Source: Alistipes sp. Zagget8 (GTDB lineage Bacteria > Bacteroidota > Bacteroidia > Bacteroidales > Rikenellaceae). From it: a stretch of 64,000 nucleotides of DNA. The stretch spans positions 1-64,000 of the forward strand of contig MSHJ01000001.1 in assembly GCA_001941065.1 (NCBI GenBank), in the 5' to 3' direction. A program made the position numbers and the translations under genes. The notes under the pieces are model-generated. The model made no database searches, was not told where the DNA came from, and worked only from the letters and a program-made list of their open reading frames with translations. Shown piece after piece: positions 1-8,843 of this stretch. Position 1 is the stretch's first letter, and every line of letters starts with the position of its first letter.

Positions 1-1
1 G

Positions 2-1249
2 AATCTGAAGCGCAATGCGGCCTTGCGCGGTGCCGATCTTCGCGTCGGTGATGTCCACCATCTCCTCGCCGTTGAGCCACGTCTGCACGCGGTCGCCCTG
101 GACCTTCAGCCGCAGCGTATTCCAATCTCCCTCCTTGAGAATCGACTCCTTCTCATCGGGAATCTGCACCAGCCATCCGCAGCCGTAGGACTCGTAGATG
201 CCCGCCGTGTCGTAACCCTTTGGAGCCACCTCGCACTGCCAGCCGTGAACCTTCACGGGCGGCTCGATGAACGAGCGGAAGAAGACGCCCGAATTACCGT
301 TCGAGAGCTGTTTGAACTCTACCGTGAGGTCGAAATCGTCGTAATATTCCCGCGTGGCGAGGTAGCCGTACTGCTTGTCGGGACCGCTCTCGCAGACGAG
401 GTTGCCCTGCTTGTCGACATACCATTTCTCGGTGCCGTAAGCCTCCCAGCCCGTGAGGTCCTTGCCGTTGAAGAGCTCGACCTCCCGGCCGGCCTTGCGC
501 GGCAGCTCCTTGATTTTCAGGTTGCGGAACGACGCGGGGTAGCCGTGGTCCTGCAGGCAGATGACGCCGCGCTGCGCCAGACCGTATTCGGGAGCCGTCT
601 CCCATTTGCCGCTGTTCTTGCGGGCGAACCAGTCGTCGGTCCAGGCGTCGAATTCGAGAATCTTATGGCCGTTGAGCCAGTGCTCGACATGGCCGTTGTC
701 GCAGACGATGCGCGACGTGTTCCACTCGCCCTGCGGATTCACGAACAGCGAATCGGCATTCGGCAGGTGCATGGCGTAATCCACGCCCAGCCGCTGCCAC
801 GGCTCGAGTTTCGTCGGGGCGTTCTGCGCCTCCCAGCCGTCGTTGTCGATCAGCTGATATTCCGGTCCGGTGACGTAGGGAACCGCGAAATAGGGATTTT
901 CTACCACGTGGTAGAGCATACCGCTGTTACCGCCCGGGGAGAGTTTCCAATCCCAGTCGAGGATAAAGTTTTCGTATTGTTTCTTGGTGACGATGTATCC
1001 CGAGAGGTCGCTGCCGTCGCCCGCGGCCTGAATGCAGCCGTCCACGACGTGCCACGGCTGCGTGAGCGAGTCGCCGTTGAAATCTTTCCATTGGTCGAGC
1101 GTTTTGCCGTCGAAGAGCAGCTGCCAGCCGTCGGCGATCTCGGCTTCGGTGAGGGTGTTGTGTTTGGGCCCGCAGGAGCAGAGGCAGGCCGCAATGAGTC
1201 CCGGTCCGAACAACGTGCGGAACAGGTTTCGAGATAAGTTGGGTTTCAT
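2..1249 (-). CDS. DUF1080 (3-keto-disaccharide hydrolase family) lipoprotein, 3' end cut off
   Basis: Open from the ATG at 1249 to the window edge, 416 codons without a stop. The N-terminus is a lipoprotein signal with the lipid cysteine at residue 26. Two tandem DUF1080 (concanavalin-like) domains are visible: one from about residue 40 (GWQLLFDGKTLDQWK, then GGNSGMLYHV) and a second in the last 170 residues (GNSGVFFRS, then TWLNGEEMVD and GRIALQI at the edge). The family includes 3-keto-glycoside hydrolases and putative glycan-binding proteins of Bacteroidota. The second domain lacks its last few residues only because the window ends. Family assignment is firm; the substrate is unknown. Confidence 0.85.
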   Translation of the reverse strand, partial: MKPNLSRNLFRTLFGPGLIAACLCSCGPKHNTLTEAEIADGWQLLFDGKTLDQWKDFNGDSLTQPWHVVDGCIQAAGDGSDLSGYIVTKKQYENFILDWDWKLSPGGNSGMLYHVVENPYFAVPYVTGPEYQLIDNDGWEAQNAPTKLEPWQRLGVDYAMHLPNADSLFVNPQGEWNTSRIVCDNGHVEHWLNGHKILEFDAWTDDWFARKNSGKWETAPEYGLAQRGVICLQDHGYPASFRNLKIKELPRKAGREVELFNGKDLTGWEAYGTEKWYVDKQGNLVCESGPDKQYGYLATREYYDDFDLTVEFKQLSNGNSGVFFRSFIEPPVKVHGWQCEVAPKGYDTAGIYESYGCGWLVQIPDEKESILKEGDWNTLRLKVQGDRVQTWLNGEEMVDITDAKIGTAQGRIALQI

Positions 1250-1331
1250 GGGGTGTAGTTTTATGTGGTTTTTCTGTTTTTCGGTAATCTTAACCGGGTA
1301 AGTTGGCGGTTTATCTCCGAATTGCAATTTA

Positions 1332-1339
1332 CAAATATA
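1332..1339 (-). promoter_or_regulatory. -7 box for the DUF1080 gene
   Basis: TATATTTG on the minus strand fits the Bacteroidota TAnnTTTG consensus and lies about 80 bp before the DUF1080 start. No good TTTG -33 box sits at the usual 19-21 bp spacing, so this is tentative. Confidence 0.4.
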
Positions 1340-1392
1340 ACTTTTTTTGTGCGTATTGCCAGCCGAAAAGAGAAAAATGTCGTTTGGCATGT

Positions 1393-1433
1393 AAAAAAAC
1401 GCCGCAGTGTGCTGATAAAGCACCTGCGGCGTT
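1393..1433 (-). terminator. Rho-independent terminator of the his operon
   Basis: On the minus strand a 14-bp stem (10 bp, one bulged base, 4 bp; arms 1398-1412 and 1420-1433) with a 7-nt loop is followed by a run of seven T. It lies 37 bp after the hisIE stop and ends the histidine operon before the DUF1080 promoter. Confidence 0.9.
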
Positions 1434-1469
1434 GTGTCCGTCGGTCCGGAAATCCGGTGCCGGGGAAGG

Positions 1470-2090
1470 TCAGGAGTGGCGGCGGGCCAGCTCCTTTTCG
1501 AGGTCGGCGATCGAACAGCCCGTGGCTTCGAGCAGCACGAGCAGGTGGTAGACGAGGTCCGAAGCCTCGTAGATCATCGCTTCGCGGTTCTGGGCCACGG
1601 CCTCGATGACGGTCTCCACGGCCTCCTCGCCGACCTTCTGCGCGATCTTGTTCACGCCCCGGTTGAAGAGCTTGGTGGTGTAGGAGCCTTCGGGCATCTC
1701 GGCGTGACGGCCCTGGATGACGCTCTGCAGGTAGCGGATGAAGCCTTCGGTCTCGGGTACGGCCTCCCCGAAGCAGGTCTTCGATCCCGTGTGGCAGGTC
1801 GGGCCGTGGGGAATGACGCGCACGAGCAGCGTGTCGTCGTCGCAGTCGGCGGCCACGGATACAATGTCGAGCCAGTTGCCGCTGGTTTCGCCTTTGGTCC
1901 AGAGACACTGGCGCGAACGGCTGTAAAAGGTGACGCGCCCTTCGGCGAGGCTTTTATTGTAAGCCTCTTCGTTCATGTAGCCCAGCATGAGCACCTGCAG
2001 CGTGCGGGCGTCCTGGATGACGGCGGGGACGAGTCCGCCGGGGAGTTTCGCGGCGTCGAACGCCGAAAACGGTTTTCCTTCGATTTTCAT
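1470..2090 (-). CDS. hisIE: Bifunctional phosphoribosyl-AMP cyclohydrolase / phosphoribosyl-ATP pyrophosphohydrolase
   Basis: 206 aa, last gene of the histidine operon, catalysing steps 2 and 3 of histidine synthesis in the cytoplasm. The N-terminal HisI domain (about residues 15-115) shows TFYSRSRQCLWTKGETSGN, the Asp cluster DCDDDTLL and the zinc/catalytic segment GPTCHTGSKTCF. The C-terminal HisE domain (about 118-204) has the MazG-like helices KVGEEAVETVIEA and EASDLVYHLLVLL. The fused order matches the usual HisIE of Enterobacteria and Bacteroidota. It starts 7 bp after the hisF stop, so it is almost certainly cotranscribed. Confidence 0.97.
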   Translation of the reverse strand: MKIEGKPFSAFDAAKLPGGLVPAVIQDARTLQVLMLGYMNEEAYNKSLAEGRVTFYSRSRQCLWTKGETSGNWLDIVSVAADCDDDTLLVRVIPHGPTCHTGSKTCFGEAVPETEGFIRYLQSVIQGRHAEMPEGSYTTKLFNRGVNKIAQKVGEEAVETVIEAVAQNREAMIYEASDLVYHLLVLLEATGCSIADLEKELARRHS

Positions 2091-2097
2091 AATGATT

Positions 2098-2850
2098 TTA
2101 TAATCTGACGTTTATATTGCGTTCGTTCAAGGCCCGCTTCAATACGGGGATCGGAATTTCGTTGTAGTGAAAGATGCTGGCGGCCAATGCCGCGTCGGCG
2201 CGTCCCAGCGTGAGCACGTCGGCGATGTGGTCCACGGTGCCGGCGCCGCCCGAGGCGATGATCGGGACGGGCAGTTCCGAGAGCCGCGCGAAGGTGTCGC
2301 ACGGATAGCCGTTCTTGGTGCCGTCGTGGTCCATCGAGGTGAAGAGTATCTCGCCCGCGCCGCGGTCGGCGGCCTCGCGGGCCCAGGCGAAAAGTTCGCG
2401 GTCGGTGGGGCGCTTGCCGCCGTGGGTCGTGACGACCCAGCGGCCGTCGACGGTCCGGGCGTCGATCGCAGCCACGACGAACTGCGAGCCGTATTTGGCG
2501 GCAATGGCGTCGATCAGCGCGGGGTTGGCCACGGCGGCGCTGTTGAGCGTGATCTTGTCGGCCCCGGCGTCGAGAAGCCGCCCGGCGTCGTCGACCGAAG
2601 AGATGCCGCCCCCGACGGTGAAGGGGATGTCGATGCGTGCGGCGATGCGCGAGACCAGTTCGGTGAAGGTCCGGCGGCCCTCCTCCGAGGCGCTGATGTC
2701 GAGGTAGACCAGCTCGTCGGCCCCTTCGGCGGCGTATTTCGCACCGAGTTCCACCGGGTCGCCGACCTGCTTGAGCCCCACGAAATTGATTCCCTTGACG
2801 GTCTGGCCATCGCGGATGTCGAGGCAGGGGATTATGCGTTTCGCAAGCAT
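2098..2850 (-). CDS. hisF: Imidazole glycerol phosphate synthase, cyclase subunit
   Basis: 250 aa (beta/alpha)8 barrel. It uses ammonia delivered by HisH to convert PRFAR to imidazole glycerol phosphate and AICAR. It begins [20 protein letters not shown]; the catalytic Asp of CLDIRDG and the second Asp in [14 protein letters not shown] are present, as are phosphate-binding loops such as TVGGGI and ASGGAG. The ATG at 2850 is chosen because it aligns with the family start; the gene then overlaps the end of hisA by 19 bp, which suggests translational coupling. Confidence 0.97.
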   Translation of the reverse strand: MLAKRIIPCLDIRDGQTVKGINFVGLKQVGDPVELGAKYAAEGADELVYLDISASEEGRRTFTELVSRIAARIDIPFTVGGGISSVDDAGRLLDAGADKITLNSAAVANPALIDAIAAKYGSQFVVAAIDARTVDGRWVVTTHGGKRPTDRELFAWAREAADRGAGEILFTSMDHDGTKNGYPCDTFARLSELPVPIIASGGAGTVDHIADVLTLGRADAALAASIFHYNEIPIPVLKRALNERNINVRL

Positions 2851-3560
2851 CGTTCGAGTTCTTTGAGGGTGATGCGCCCTTCGTAGAGGGCTTTGCCGAC
2901 GATGACGCTGCGCAGGCCCTGCCGGTCCAGTTCTTCGATGTCGCCCATCGCCGAGATGCCGCCGCTGACGGTGATTTCCACCGCCGGGAAGCGGCTCTGC
3001 AACTCGGCATAGAACGCTGCCGAAGGGCCGCACAGCATGCCATCGCGTGAAATATCGGTGCAGATAACCTGTGCAAGTCCCTGCGGGATAAATTGTTCAA
3101 TGAGCTGTGGGGCCGTGAGGGCGGAACTTTCGAGCCAGCCCTGGATGGCCACCGCGCCGTCGCGGATGTCGGCGCCGAGAATCAGCCGTTCGGGTCCGAA
3201 TTCCGTGAGCCATTCGGCGAAAAGTCCGGGTTCACGCACGGCGATGCTGCCGCAGATGGCCCGGCTGGCTCCGGCGTCGAAGACGCTGCGCAGCGCCTCG
3301 CGGCTCTTGATGCCGCCGCCGTACTGCACCTCGAGCCCCGTTCGCGTCGCCACACGCTCCAGCACCGCGAGGTTGCGGGGCTCTGCGGCCTTCGCGCCGT
3401 CGAGGTCGACCATGTGCAGGCGGCGGATGCCCGCCTCCTCGAAGCGCAGGGCCGCTTCCAGCGGGTCGCGGTAGTAGGTTTTCTGGCTGGCATAGTCGCC
3501 CTGCGTAAGGCGGACGCATTCGCCGTTTATAAGGTCTGTTGCGGGAATTATCTCAATCAT
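2832..3560 (-). CDS. hisA: ProFAR isomerase
   Basis: 242 aa (beta/alpha)8 barrel catalysing the Amadori rearrangement of ProFAR to PRFAR (step 4). It starts [18 protein letters not shown], where the Asp of PATD is the expected general base, and has the second acidic segment [11 protein letters not shown]. Phosphate-binding motifs YGGGIKS and VSGGIS are present. The start codon overlaps the hisH stop in an ATGA, and the 3' end overlaps hisF. Confidence 0.97.
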   Translation of the reverse strand: MIEIIPATDLINGECVRLTQGDYASQKTYYRDPLEAALRFEEAGIRRLHMVDLDGAKAAEPRNLAVLERVATRTGLEVQYGGGIKSREALRSVFDAGASRAICGSIAVREPGLFAEWLTEFGPERLILGADIRDGAVAIQGWLESSALTAPQLIEQFIPQGLAQVICTDISRDGMLCGPSAAFYAELQSRFPAVEITVSGGISAMGDIEELDRQGLRSVIVGKALYEGRITLKELERCLRNA

Positions 3561-4153
3561 AGGTTCAAAAAATTATGTAAAATCCGGGCCCCTGCCGAGC
3601 CGCTCTTTTCGGGGTGGAACTGCGTGCCGAAGAAATTGCCGCGGGAGAGCGCCGCGCTGAACGGAACGCCGTAGCAGGTCGTGGCGACGGTCGCTTCGCA
3701 CGGCTCCGCGGCGAAGGAGTGGACGTAATAGACATAAGTGTCTTCGGCCATGCCGTCGAACAGCGGGGTGCGGAGCCCCGAGATCGTGTCCCAGCCCACG
3801 TGGGGGACTTTGAGCCGTTCGTCCGCCTCCGTGACTTTCGGCAGCCGCAGGACCTGCGTCGGAAAGATGCCCATGCAGCCGACGCCGCCTTCCTCGCTCC
3901 CGAGGCACATCAGCTGCATGCCGATGCAGATGCCCAGCACGGGCTGCGTAAGCGAGGGAATCACCGTGTCGAGACCCCGCTCGCGGAGCTTCGACATCGC
4001 CGACGAGGCTTCGCCGACTCCCGGAAGGATTACCCGGTCGGCCCGGCGCAGCAGCGCGGGGTCGGCCGTAAGGGTAAATTCGGCCCCGGCGCGGTGCAGG
4101 GCGTCGGCAACCGAACGCAGGTTGCCCGTATCGTAATCGACGACCGCTATCAT
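3557..4153 (-). CDS. hisH: Imidazole glycerol phosphate synthase, glutaminase subunit
   Basis: 198 aa class I glutamine amidotransferase that supplies ammonia to HisF. The nucleophile is the Cys of [11 protein letters not shown] (near residue 76) and the His/Glu pair is in [10 protein letters not shown] near the C-terminus. The start at 4153 ([15 protein letters not shown]) matches the family and overlaps the hisB stop as ATGA. Upstream in-frame sequence lies inside hisB and is not part of this protein. Confidence 0.97.
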   Translation of the reverse strand: MIAVVDYDTGNLRSVADALHRAGAEFTLTADPALLRRADRVILPGVGEASSAMSKLRERGLDTVIPSLTQPVLGICIGMQLMCLGSEEGGVGCMGIFPTQVLRLPKVTEADERLKVPHVGWDTISGLRTPLFDGMAEDTYVYYVHSFAAEPCEATVATTCYGVPFSAALSRGNFFGTQFHPEKSGSAGARILHNFLNL

Positions 4154-5277
4154 AAGACTCCTTTGCTGCTGGGTATGTCGTATCCGAAGCCCTGCCGGCC
4201 CACGGCCATGCGCAGGGCGCGGGCGAAGGCTTTGAAGATCGCTTCGGCCTTGTGGTGGTCGTTGTCGCCGCGGGCCGAGATTTGAAGATTGCACCGCGCG
4301 GCGCTGCAGAGCGAGTGGAAGAAATGGCGGAACATTTCGGTCGGAACGTCACCGACCCGCTCGCGGCGGAATTCGGCGTCCCACTCGAAATCGATGCGGC
4401 CCCCGAAGTCGAGCAGCACCAGCGCCCGGCAGTCGTCCATCGGCAGGGCGAAGCCGTAGCGGGCGATTCCCGCCTTCGAGCCCAATGCGCGGTCGATGGC
4501 CTCGCCCAGCGTGATGGCCACGTCCTCCATCGTGTGGTGTTCGTCGATGTCGAGGTCGCCCCGGGCATCCACGGCCAGCGACACGCCGCCGTGGTGGGCG
4601 ATCTGCGCGAGCATGTGGTCCAGAAAGCGCAGTCCCGTGGAGATTTCGCCGTTGAAATCGCCGCGTCCGTCGAGGTCGAGGCGCACGGTGATCTGCGTTT
4701 CGCGGGTCTCGCGCCGGACCTCCACCCGGCGTTCGCCGCGGCGGATGAACTCGGCGGCCTCGGCCCACGAATCGGTGACCAATGCGCAGGCGTCGGCGGC
4801 TCCGGCCTCCTCCAGCATCCGGAGTCCCTCGGTGACGGGCGCCAGCAGGATGCCCCGCGCCCCGAGGTTGCGGGCCAGCAGGATGTCGGTCACGCGGTCG
4901 CCGATGACGTAACTCCCCGAAAGGTCATACGTGCCGTCCATGTAGCGGCCGAACATGCCGGTCCCGGGCTTGCGGGTGGGGGCGTTGTCGTGGGGGAAGG
5001 TGCGGTCGATCAGTTGGTCGTCGAACGCGACGCCCTCGCCCCGCAGCGTCGAGAGCATCTTTTCATGCGCCGGCCAAAAGGTTTCTTCGGGGAAGGATTC
5101 GGTGCCCAGGCCATCCTGGTTGGTGGCCAGCACGAGGTCGAACCCGAGGCCCGTGAGGGCTTTCAGCGCGGAGATGGCTCCGGGCACGAAGGCGAGTTTT
5201 TCGAGGCTGTCGATCTGTTCGTCGGCGGGTTCGGCGATAACGGTGCCGTCACGGTCGATGAAGAGGGCTTTTTTCAT
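4150..5277 (-). CDS. hisB: Bifunctional histidinol-phosphatase / imidazoleglycerol-phosphate dehydratase
   Basis: 375 aa, steps 6 and 8 of the pathway. The N-terminal HAD phosphatase (about 1-165) has FIDRDGTV with the nucleophile and acid Asp, LATNQDG, and [10 protein letters not shown]. The C-terminal dehydratase (about 185-375) has the metal-binding His repeats [13 protein letters not shown] and [10 protein letters not shown] plus FFHSLCS. The ATG at 5277 ([11 protein letters not shown]) begins right at the HAD domain; the reading frame stays open further upstream inside hisC, but that is not coding. It overlaps hisC by 4 bp. Confidence 0.97.
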   Translation of the reverse strand: MKKALFIDRDGTVIAEPADEQIDSLEKLAFVPGAISALKALTGLGFDLVLATNQDGLGTESFPEETFWPAHEKMLSTLRGEGVAFDDQLIDRTFPHDNAPTRKPGTGMFGRYMDGTYDLSGSYVIGDRVTDILLARNLGARGILLAPVTEGLRMLEEAGAADACALVTDSWAEAAEFIRRGERRVEVRRETRETQITVRLDLDGRGDFNGEISTGLRFLDHMLAQIAHHGGVSLAVDARGDLDIDEHHTMEDVAITLGEAIDRALGSKAGIARYGFALPMDDCRALVLLDFGGRIDFEWDAEFRRERVGDVPTEMFRHFFHSLCSAARCNLQISARGDNDHHKAEAIFKAFARALRMAVGRQGFGYDIPSSKGVL

Positions 5278-6308
5278 AGGGTGAAATTTTTGACGGTTTC
5301 CAGCATCCGGGCGTTCTTGTCGGGACGCCCGACGGTGATGCGCAGGCACCCTTCGCATCCCGGAATGTGCGAGCGGTTGCGGACGATGACCCCCGCGGCG
5401 ATCAGCGCGTCGTAGAGCCGGTCGGGGGCGGGGGTGCGGACCAGCACGAAATTGGCCTCGGAGGGGTAGACCCGTTCGATTGCGGGGCACGCGGCGAGGG
5501 CCCGGGCGATGGCTTCGCGCTCGGCGCGGAGCTGCGCCACCTGCCCTGCGATGTCGAACGAGAGCCGTTCGGCGACTGCCGCCTGTGCCAGGCAGTTGAT
5601 GTTGTAGGGATATTTCACGCGGGCGAAGAGCGCCGCGACGGGTGCCGATGCGAAGGCCAGTCCGAGGCGCAGTCCCGCCATGCCCCACGCTTTGGAGAGG
5701 GTTTGCAGGACGATGAGGTTTTCGAACTCGCCGAGCCGTGCGAGGAATCCCGGTCCGGAGGCGAAATCGATGTAGGCTTCGTCGAGCACGACCATACCGT
5801 CGAAACGGCGGATGAGCCGTTCGATGTCGGCTGCCGGGAAGGCGTTGCCCGTGGGGTTGTTCGGGGAGCAGAGCCACAGCAGCTTGGTGCGCTCGTCGGC
5901 AGCGGCCAGCAGGGCTTCGACCGGGAGTGCGTAATCCGTGCCGAGGGGCACCTCGCGCATTTCGACATCGTTGACATCGGCGGCGACGCGGTACATGCCG
6001 TAGGTCGGGGCGATCGAAACGGCGTTGTCGATGCCCGGGCGGCAGAAGATGCGGTAGGCGAGGTCGATGGCCTCGTCGCTGCCGTTGCCGATGAAGATCT
6101 GCTCTTCGCGCACGCCTTTCAGCGCGGCTATTTTTGCTTTGAGGGTCTTCTGGTGCGGGTCGGGGTAGCGGTTGACGCCGTTTTCATAGGGATTTTCGTT
6201 GGCGTCGAGCCACGTTGAGATTTCACCGCCGGCGTATTCGTCGCGGGCCGTGGAGTAGGGGCGCAGCGCCCGGATGTTGGGGCGCACCAGTTGTTCGAGG
6301 GTTTTCAT
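5274..6308 (-). CDS. hisC: Histidinol-phosphate aminotransferase
   Basis: 344 aa PLP enzyme of fold type I, step 7. Visible motifs are [38 protein letters not shown], the PLP lysine in [16 protein letters not shown] and the C-terminal arginine segment GCLRITVGR. Start [18 protein letters not shown] at 6308 overlaps the hisD stop (ATGA). Length is usual for HisC. Confidence 0.97.
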   Translation of the reverse strand: MKTLEQLVRPNIRALRPYSTARDEYAGGEISTWLDANENPYENGVNRYPDPHQKTLKAKIAALKGVREEQIFIGNGSDEAIDLAYRIFCRPGIDNAVSIAPTYGMYRVAADVNDVEMREVPLGTDYALPVEALLAAADERTKLLWLCSPNNPTGNAFPAADIERLIRRFDGMVVLDEAYIDFASGPGFLARLGEFENLIVLQTLSKAWGMAGLRLGLAFASAPVAALFARVKYPYNINCLAQAAVAERLSFDIAGQVAQLRAEREAIARALAACPAIERVYPSEANFVLVRTPAPDRLYDALIAAGVIVRNRSHIPGCEGCLRITVGRPDKNARMLETVKNFTL

Positions 6309-7600
6309 GGGCGGTCTTTTTTCAGGCGGATGCGGACGGCGGCGGCGTGTGCCCCGAGCCCTTCGGCCTCGGCCATGGCGATAATCGCCGGGGAGAGCGT
6401 CGAAAGTCCGTCACGGGTAAGTTCCTGATAGGTGATTTTGCGCAGGAAGGAGTCGGTGTTGACGCCGCTGTAAGCCCGCGCCCAGCCGCCCGTGGGCAGC
6501 GTGTGGTTGGTGCCCGAGGCGTAGTCGCCGGCGCTTTCGGGCGACCAGGGGCCGATGAAGACGCTGCCGGCGGCGGTGATTTCGGCGGCGGCCTTCCAGG
6601 CGTCGCGCATCGAGACGATCAGGTGCTCGGGGGCGTAGGCGTTGGCGAAATCGAGCATCTTTTCGCGGCTGTCGAGCACGACGATGCGGCTCTGGCGAAG
6701 CGCCTCGCGGATGGTGTCGCCGCGCCGGAGCTGTTGCAGCTGCTCCTCGACGGCGCGTCGGGTGTCGCGGGCGAAGCGTTCCGAAGCGCAGACCAGCACC
6801 GCCTGACTGTCGCCTCCGTGTTCGGCCTGCGAAAGGAGGTCGGCGGCGGCGAAGGCGGGCGACGCTTCGTCGTCGGCCAGCACCAGCACCTCCGAGGGGC
6901 CTGCCGGGAGATCGACGGCCACGTCGTTGGCCCCGACCAGTTGTTTGGCCTTGGTGACGTAGCGGTTGCCCGGGCCGAAAATCTTGTCCACGCGCGGGAT
7001 GCTTTCGGTGCCGTAGGCCAGGGCCGCCACGGCCTGCGCCCCGCCCACGGCATAGACGCGGTCCACGCCGCAGAGGTCGGCGGCATAGAGGATTTCGGGG
7101 GCCACGGTGCCGTCGGGACGCGCGGGGGTGCAGAGCACGACCTCGCGGCATCCGGCGACGCGGGCCGGAACGGCCAGCATCAGCACCGTGGAGAACAGCG
7201 GGGCCTTGCCGCCGGGGATGTAGAGCCCCACGCGGCGGATGGGCAGTGCCCGCTGGACGCACCGCACGCCCGGCATCGGCTCGATGTCGACCTCGGGGGG
7301 CAGCTGGGCCCGGTGGAAGGCTTCGATATTGGACTTGGCGGCGGCGAGGGCCTCTTTCAGCGCAGCGGGGACGAGTGCGGAGGCTGCACGGCGGATGTCG
7401 GCTGAGATTTCGAACGTTTCGGGGTCGCGCCCTTCGATGCGGCGGGTGATTTCGCGCAGGGCCCGGTCGCCGCCGGTGCGCACCTCGTCGAGGATCGAGG
7501 CCACCTGCCGGGTGATCTCCTCCTCCTGGCGTGTGCAGCGTTCGGTGAGGGACGCCCAGTCGGCGCGGTCGGGGTTGGGGTAGATTTTGAGGATTTCCAT
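6305..7600 (-). CDS. hisD: Histidinol dehydrogenase
   Basis: 431 aa NAD- and zinc-dependent enzyme oxidising L-histidinol to L-histidine (last two steps). It shows YIPGGKAPLFSTVLML, KIFGPGNRYVTKAKQL, DLPAGPSEVLVLAD, the zinc-site segment SQAEHGGDSQ, the catalytic Glu-His pair in YAPEHLIV and the C-terminal EGLGAHAAAVRIR. The ATG at 7600 is the family start (MEILKIYPNPDRADW); the frame is open much further upstream only because of high GC. The gap to hisG is 14 bp. Confidence 0.97.
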   Translation of the reverse strand: MEILKIYPNPDRADWASLTERCTRQEEEITRQVASILDEVRTGGDRALREITRRIEGRDPETFEISADIRRAASALVPAALKEALAAAKSNIEAFHRAQLPPEVDIEPMPGVRCVQRALPIRRVGLYIPGGKAPLFSTVLMLAVPARVAGCREVVLCTPARPDGTVAPEILYAADLCGVDRVYAVGGAQAVAALAYGTESIPRVDKIFGPGNRYVTKAKQLVGANDVAVDLPAGPSEVLVLADDEASPAFAAADLLSQAEHGGDSQAVLVCASERFARDTRRAVEEQLQQLRRGDTIREALRQSRIVVLDSREKMLDFANAYAPEHLIVSMRDAWKAAAEITAAGSVFIGPWSPESAGDYASGTNHTLPTGGWARAYSGVNTDSFLRKITYQELTRDGLSTLSPAIIAMAEAEGLGAHAAAVRIRLKKDRP

Positions 7601-7614
7601 AGCGGTTCGGAATT

Positions 7615-8466
7615 TTAGCGAATCATGTTTTCGAGGGCCAGAATCAGGATGCCCTCGGCGCCGATCTCCTTCAGCCGTTCGATGCGTTCCCAGAGCTGGT
7701 CCTGGGCGATTACGGCGTGGATGGAGCACCATCCCTCCTGCGCCAGCGGCAGCACCGTCGGACTGCGCATTCCGGGGAGTATCTGGATGGCGTCGTCGAG
7801 CCGTTCCTTCGGGAGGTTCATCAGCACGTATTTCATCCCGCGGCTGTCGAGAATCGAGTTGAGACGGAACGTCAGCTGCTCGATTTCGCGGCGCTTGTCG
7901 CTGTCGAGACCGGGGTTGGCGATGAGCACCGCCTCGGAAAAGAAGACCTTTTCGACCTCCGTGAGCCCGTTCGAAATCAGCGTGCCGCCCGAGGAGACGA
8001 TGTCGAAGATGGCGTCGGCCATGCCCACGGCCGGGGCGATCTCCACGGAACCTTCGATGGTGTGGATTTCGGCTTCGATACCCCGCTCGGCGAAATAGCG
8101 GGCGAGGATGTTGGGGTAGGAGGTGGCCACGCGCTTGCCGCGGAAGAAATCGGGACCTTCGTACGTCGTCGTCTTGGGTACGGCCAGCGAGATGCGGCAG
8201 CCCCCGAATCCGAGGTCCATGACCTGCTCGACGGGAAATCCCTTCTCGGCGACCTCGTTCAGCCCCACGATGCCCACGTCGGCGACGCCCATGGCCACGG
8301 CCTGCGGGATGTCGTCGTCGCGCAGGTAGAGGACCTCCAGCGGAAATCCCTCGGCACGGGAGATGAGTTTGCGTTTGCTTTCGGCAACGCGGATGCCCGC
8401 TTCGGAAAGCAGGTCGATGCTCTGTTCGTTCAGGCGGCCTTTGGCCTGGATGGCTATTCTCAGCAT
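7615..8466 (-). CDS. hisG: ATP phosphoribosyltransferase, long form
   Basis: 283 aa, first and committed step of histidine synthesis. The length and C-terminal regulatory domain (about 210-283, with a HAVIAQDQLWERIERLKEIG helix and EGILILALENMI) mark the long HisG form that is inhibited by histidine and needs no HisZ. Catalytic-domain motifs include AIQAKGRLNEQS, VGIVGLNEV and VSSGGTLISNGL. The start at 8466 (MLRIAIQAKGRL) matches the family; a longer in-frame start would run back into the attenuator hairpin and is rejected. First structural gene of the operon. Confidence 0.96.
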   Translation of the reverse strand: MLRIAIQAKGRLNEQSIDLLSEAGIRVAESKRKLISRAEGFPLEVLYLRDDDIPQAVAMGVADVGIVGLNEVAEKGFPVEQVMDLGFGGCRISLAVPKTTTYEGPDFFRGKRVATSYPNILARYFAERGIEAEIHTIEGSVEIAPAVGMADAIFDIVSSGGTLISNGLTEVEKVFFSEAVLIANPGLDSDKRREIEQLTFRLNSILDSRGMKYVLMNLPKERLDDAIQILPGMRSPTVLPLAQEGWCSIHAVIAQDQLWERIERLKEIGAEGILILALENMIR

Positions 8467-8521
8467 ATTCGGTGTGTGTTGATTGTTCCGTTTCGGGACA
8501 CCCACCTGCGGCACGGCACAC

Positions 8522-8550
8522 AAAAAAGCCCACCCGCAGGGGGTGAGCTT
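8522..8550 (-). terminator. his leader attenuator terminator
   Basis: On the minus strand a perfect 10-bp stem (arms 8541-8550 and 8526-8535, one G-T pair) with a 5-nt loop is followed by a run of six T. It lies between the histidine-rich leader peptide and hisG, the place expected for a transcription attenuator rather than an end-of-operon signal. Confidence 0.85.
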
Positions 8551-8586
8551 CATATAATTGCGTTGTTTCACATATACATGATCGAC

Positions 8587-8640
8587 CTACCCCTCGGTAA
8601 AGTGGTGATGGTGATGATGGATATGGTTGAAAATTGTCAT
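8587..8640 (-). CDS. hisL: Histidine operon leader peptide
   Basis: A 17-codon reading frame, MTIFNHIHHHHHHFTEG then TAG. Seven of 17 residues are His, six of them in a row. It starts about 18 bp after the -7 box and ends 37 bp before the attenuator stem. In enteric bacteria such a peptide senses charged tRNA-His: stalling at the His codons prevents the downstream terminator from forming. The GGGGU at the end of this frame (8593-8589) can pair with ACCCC of the terminator's first arm (8544-8540). A ribosome that reaches the stop codon would mask it. The antiterminator pairing is inferred. Confidence 0.8.
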   Translation of the reverse strand: MTIFNHIHHHHHHFTEG

Positions 8641-8658
8641 TTTTGTTGTCGTTGGGGA

Positions 8659-8690
8659 CAAATATAGGACTTTCATTCGGAAAAAACAAA
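8659..8690 (-). promoter_or_regulatory. Promoter of the his operon
   Basis: -7 box TATATTTG (8666-8659) and -33 box TTTG (8690-8687) are separated by exactly 20 bp, the Bacteroidota primary sigma pattern. Transcription would start just before the leader peptide. Confidence 0.8.
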
Positions 8691-8752
8691 ATTCGGACCG
8701 TTTTTTTAATCCCCGGGCAACGTACCGATATATAATAGGTTTTGTCCCGGAA

Positions 8753-8784
8753 ATTGTCGTTTTTGATATTTTTTAGTATATTTA
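8753..8784 (+). promoter_or_regulatory. Promoter of the XRE-cupin/acyl-CoA ligase pair
   Basis: TATATTTA at 8777-8784 (one base from TAnnTTTG) with ATTG at 8753-8756, spacing 20 bp. It diverges from the his promoter in the same intergenic region. Confidence 0.45.
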
Positions 8785-8843
8785 CCGCGGACTTGCAGCC
8801 GTGGTTAGGGCGGCCCGGGTTCATTCAAACAAACGATACAACC

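Noticed and set aside
8467..8571. Longer hisG start adding 35 residues
   Set aside because: It would translate the attenuator hairpin and does not align with HisG, which begins MLRIAIQAKGR.
6305..8824. An 839-codon frame extending hisD through hisG into the upstream region
   Set aside because: The conserved HisD starts at 7600; upstream residues are Arg/Pro-rich and lie in another frame of hisG.
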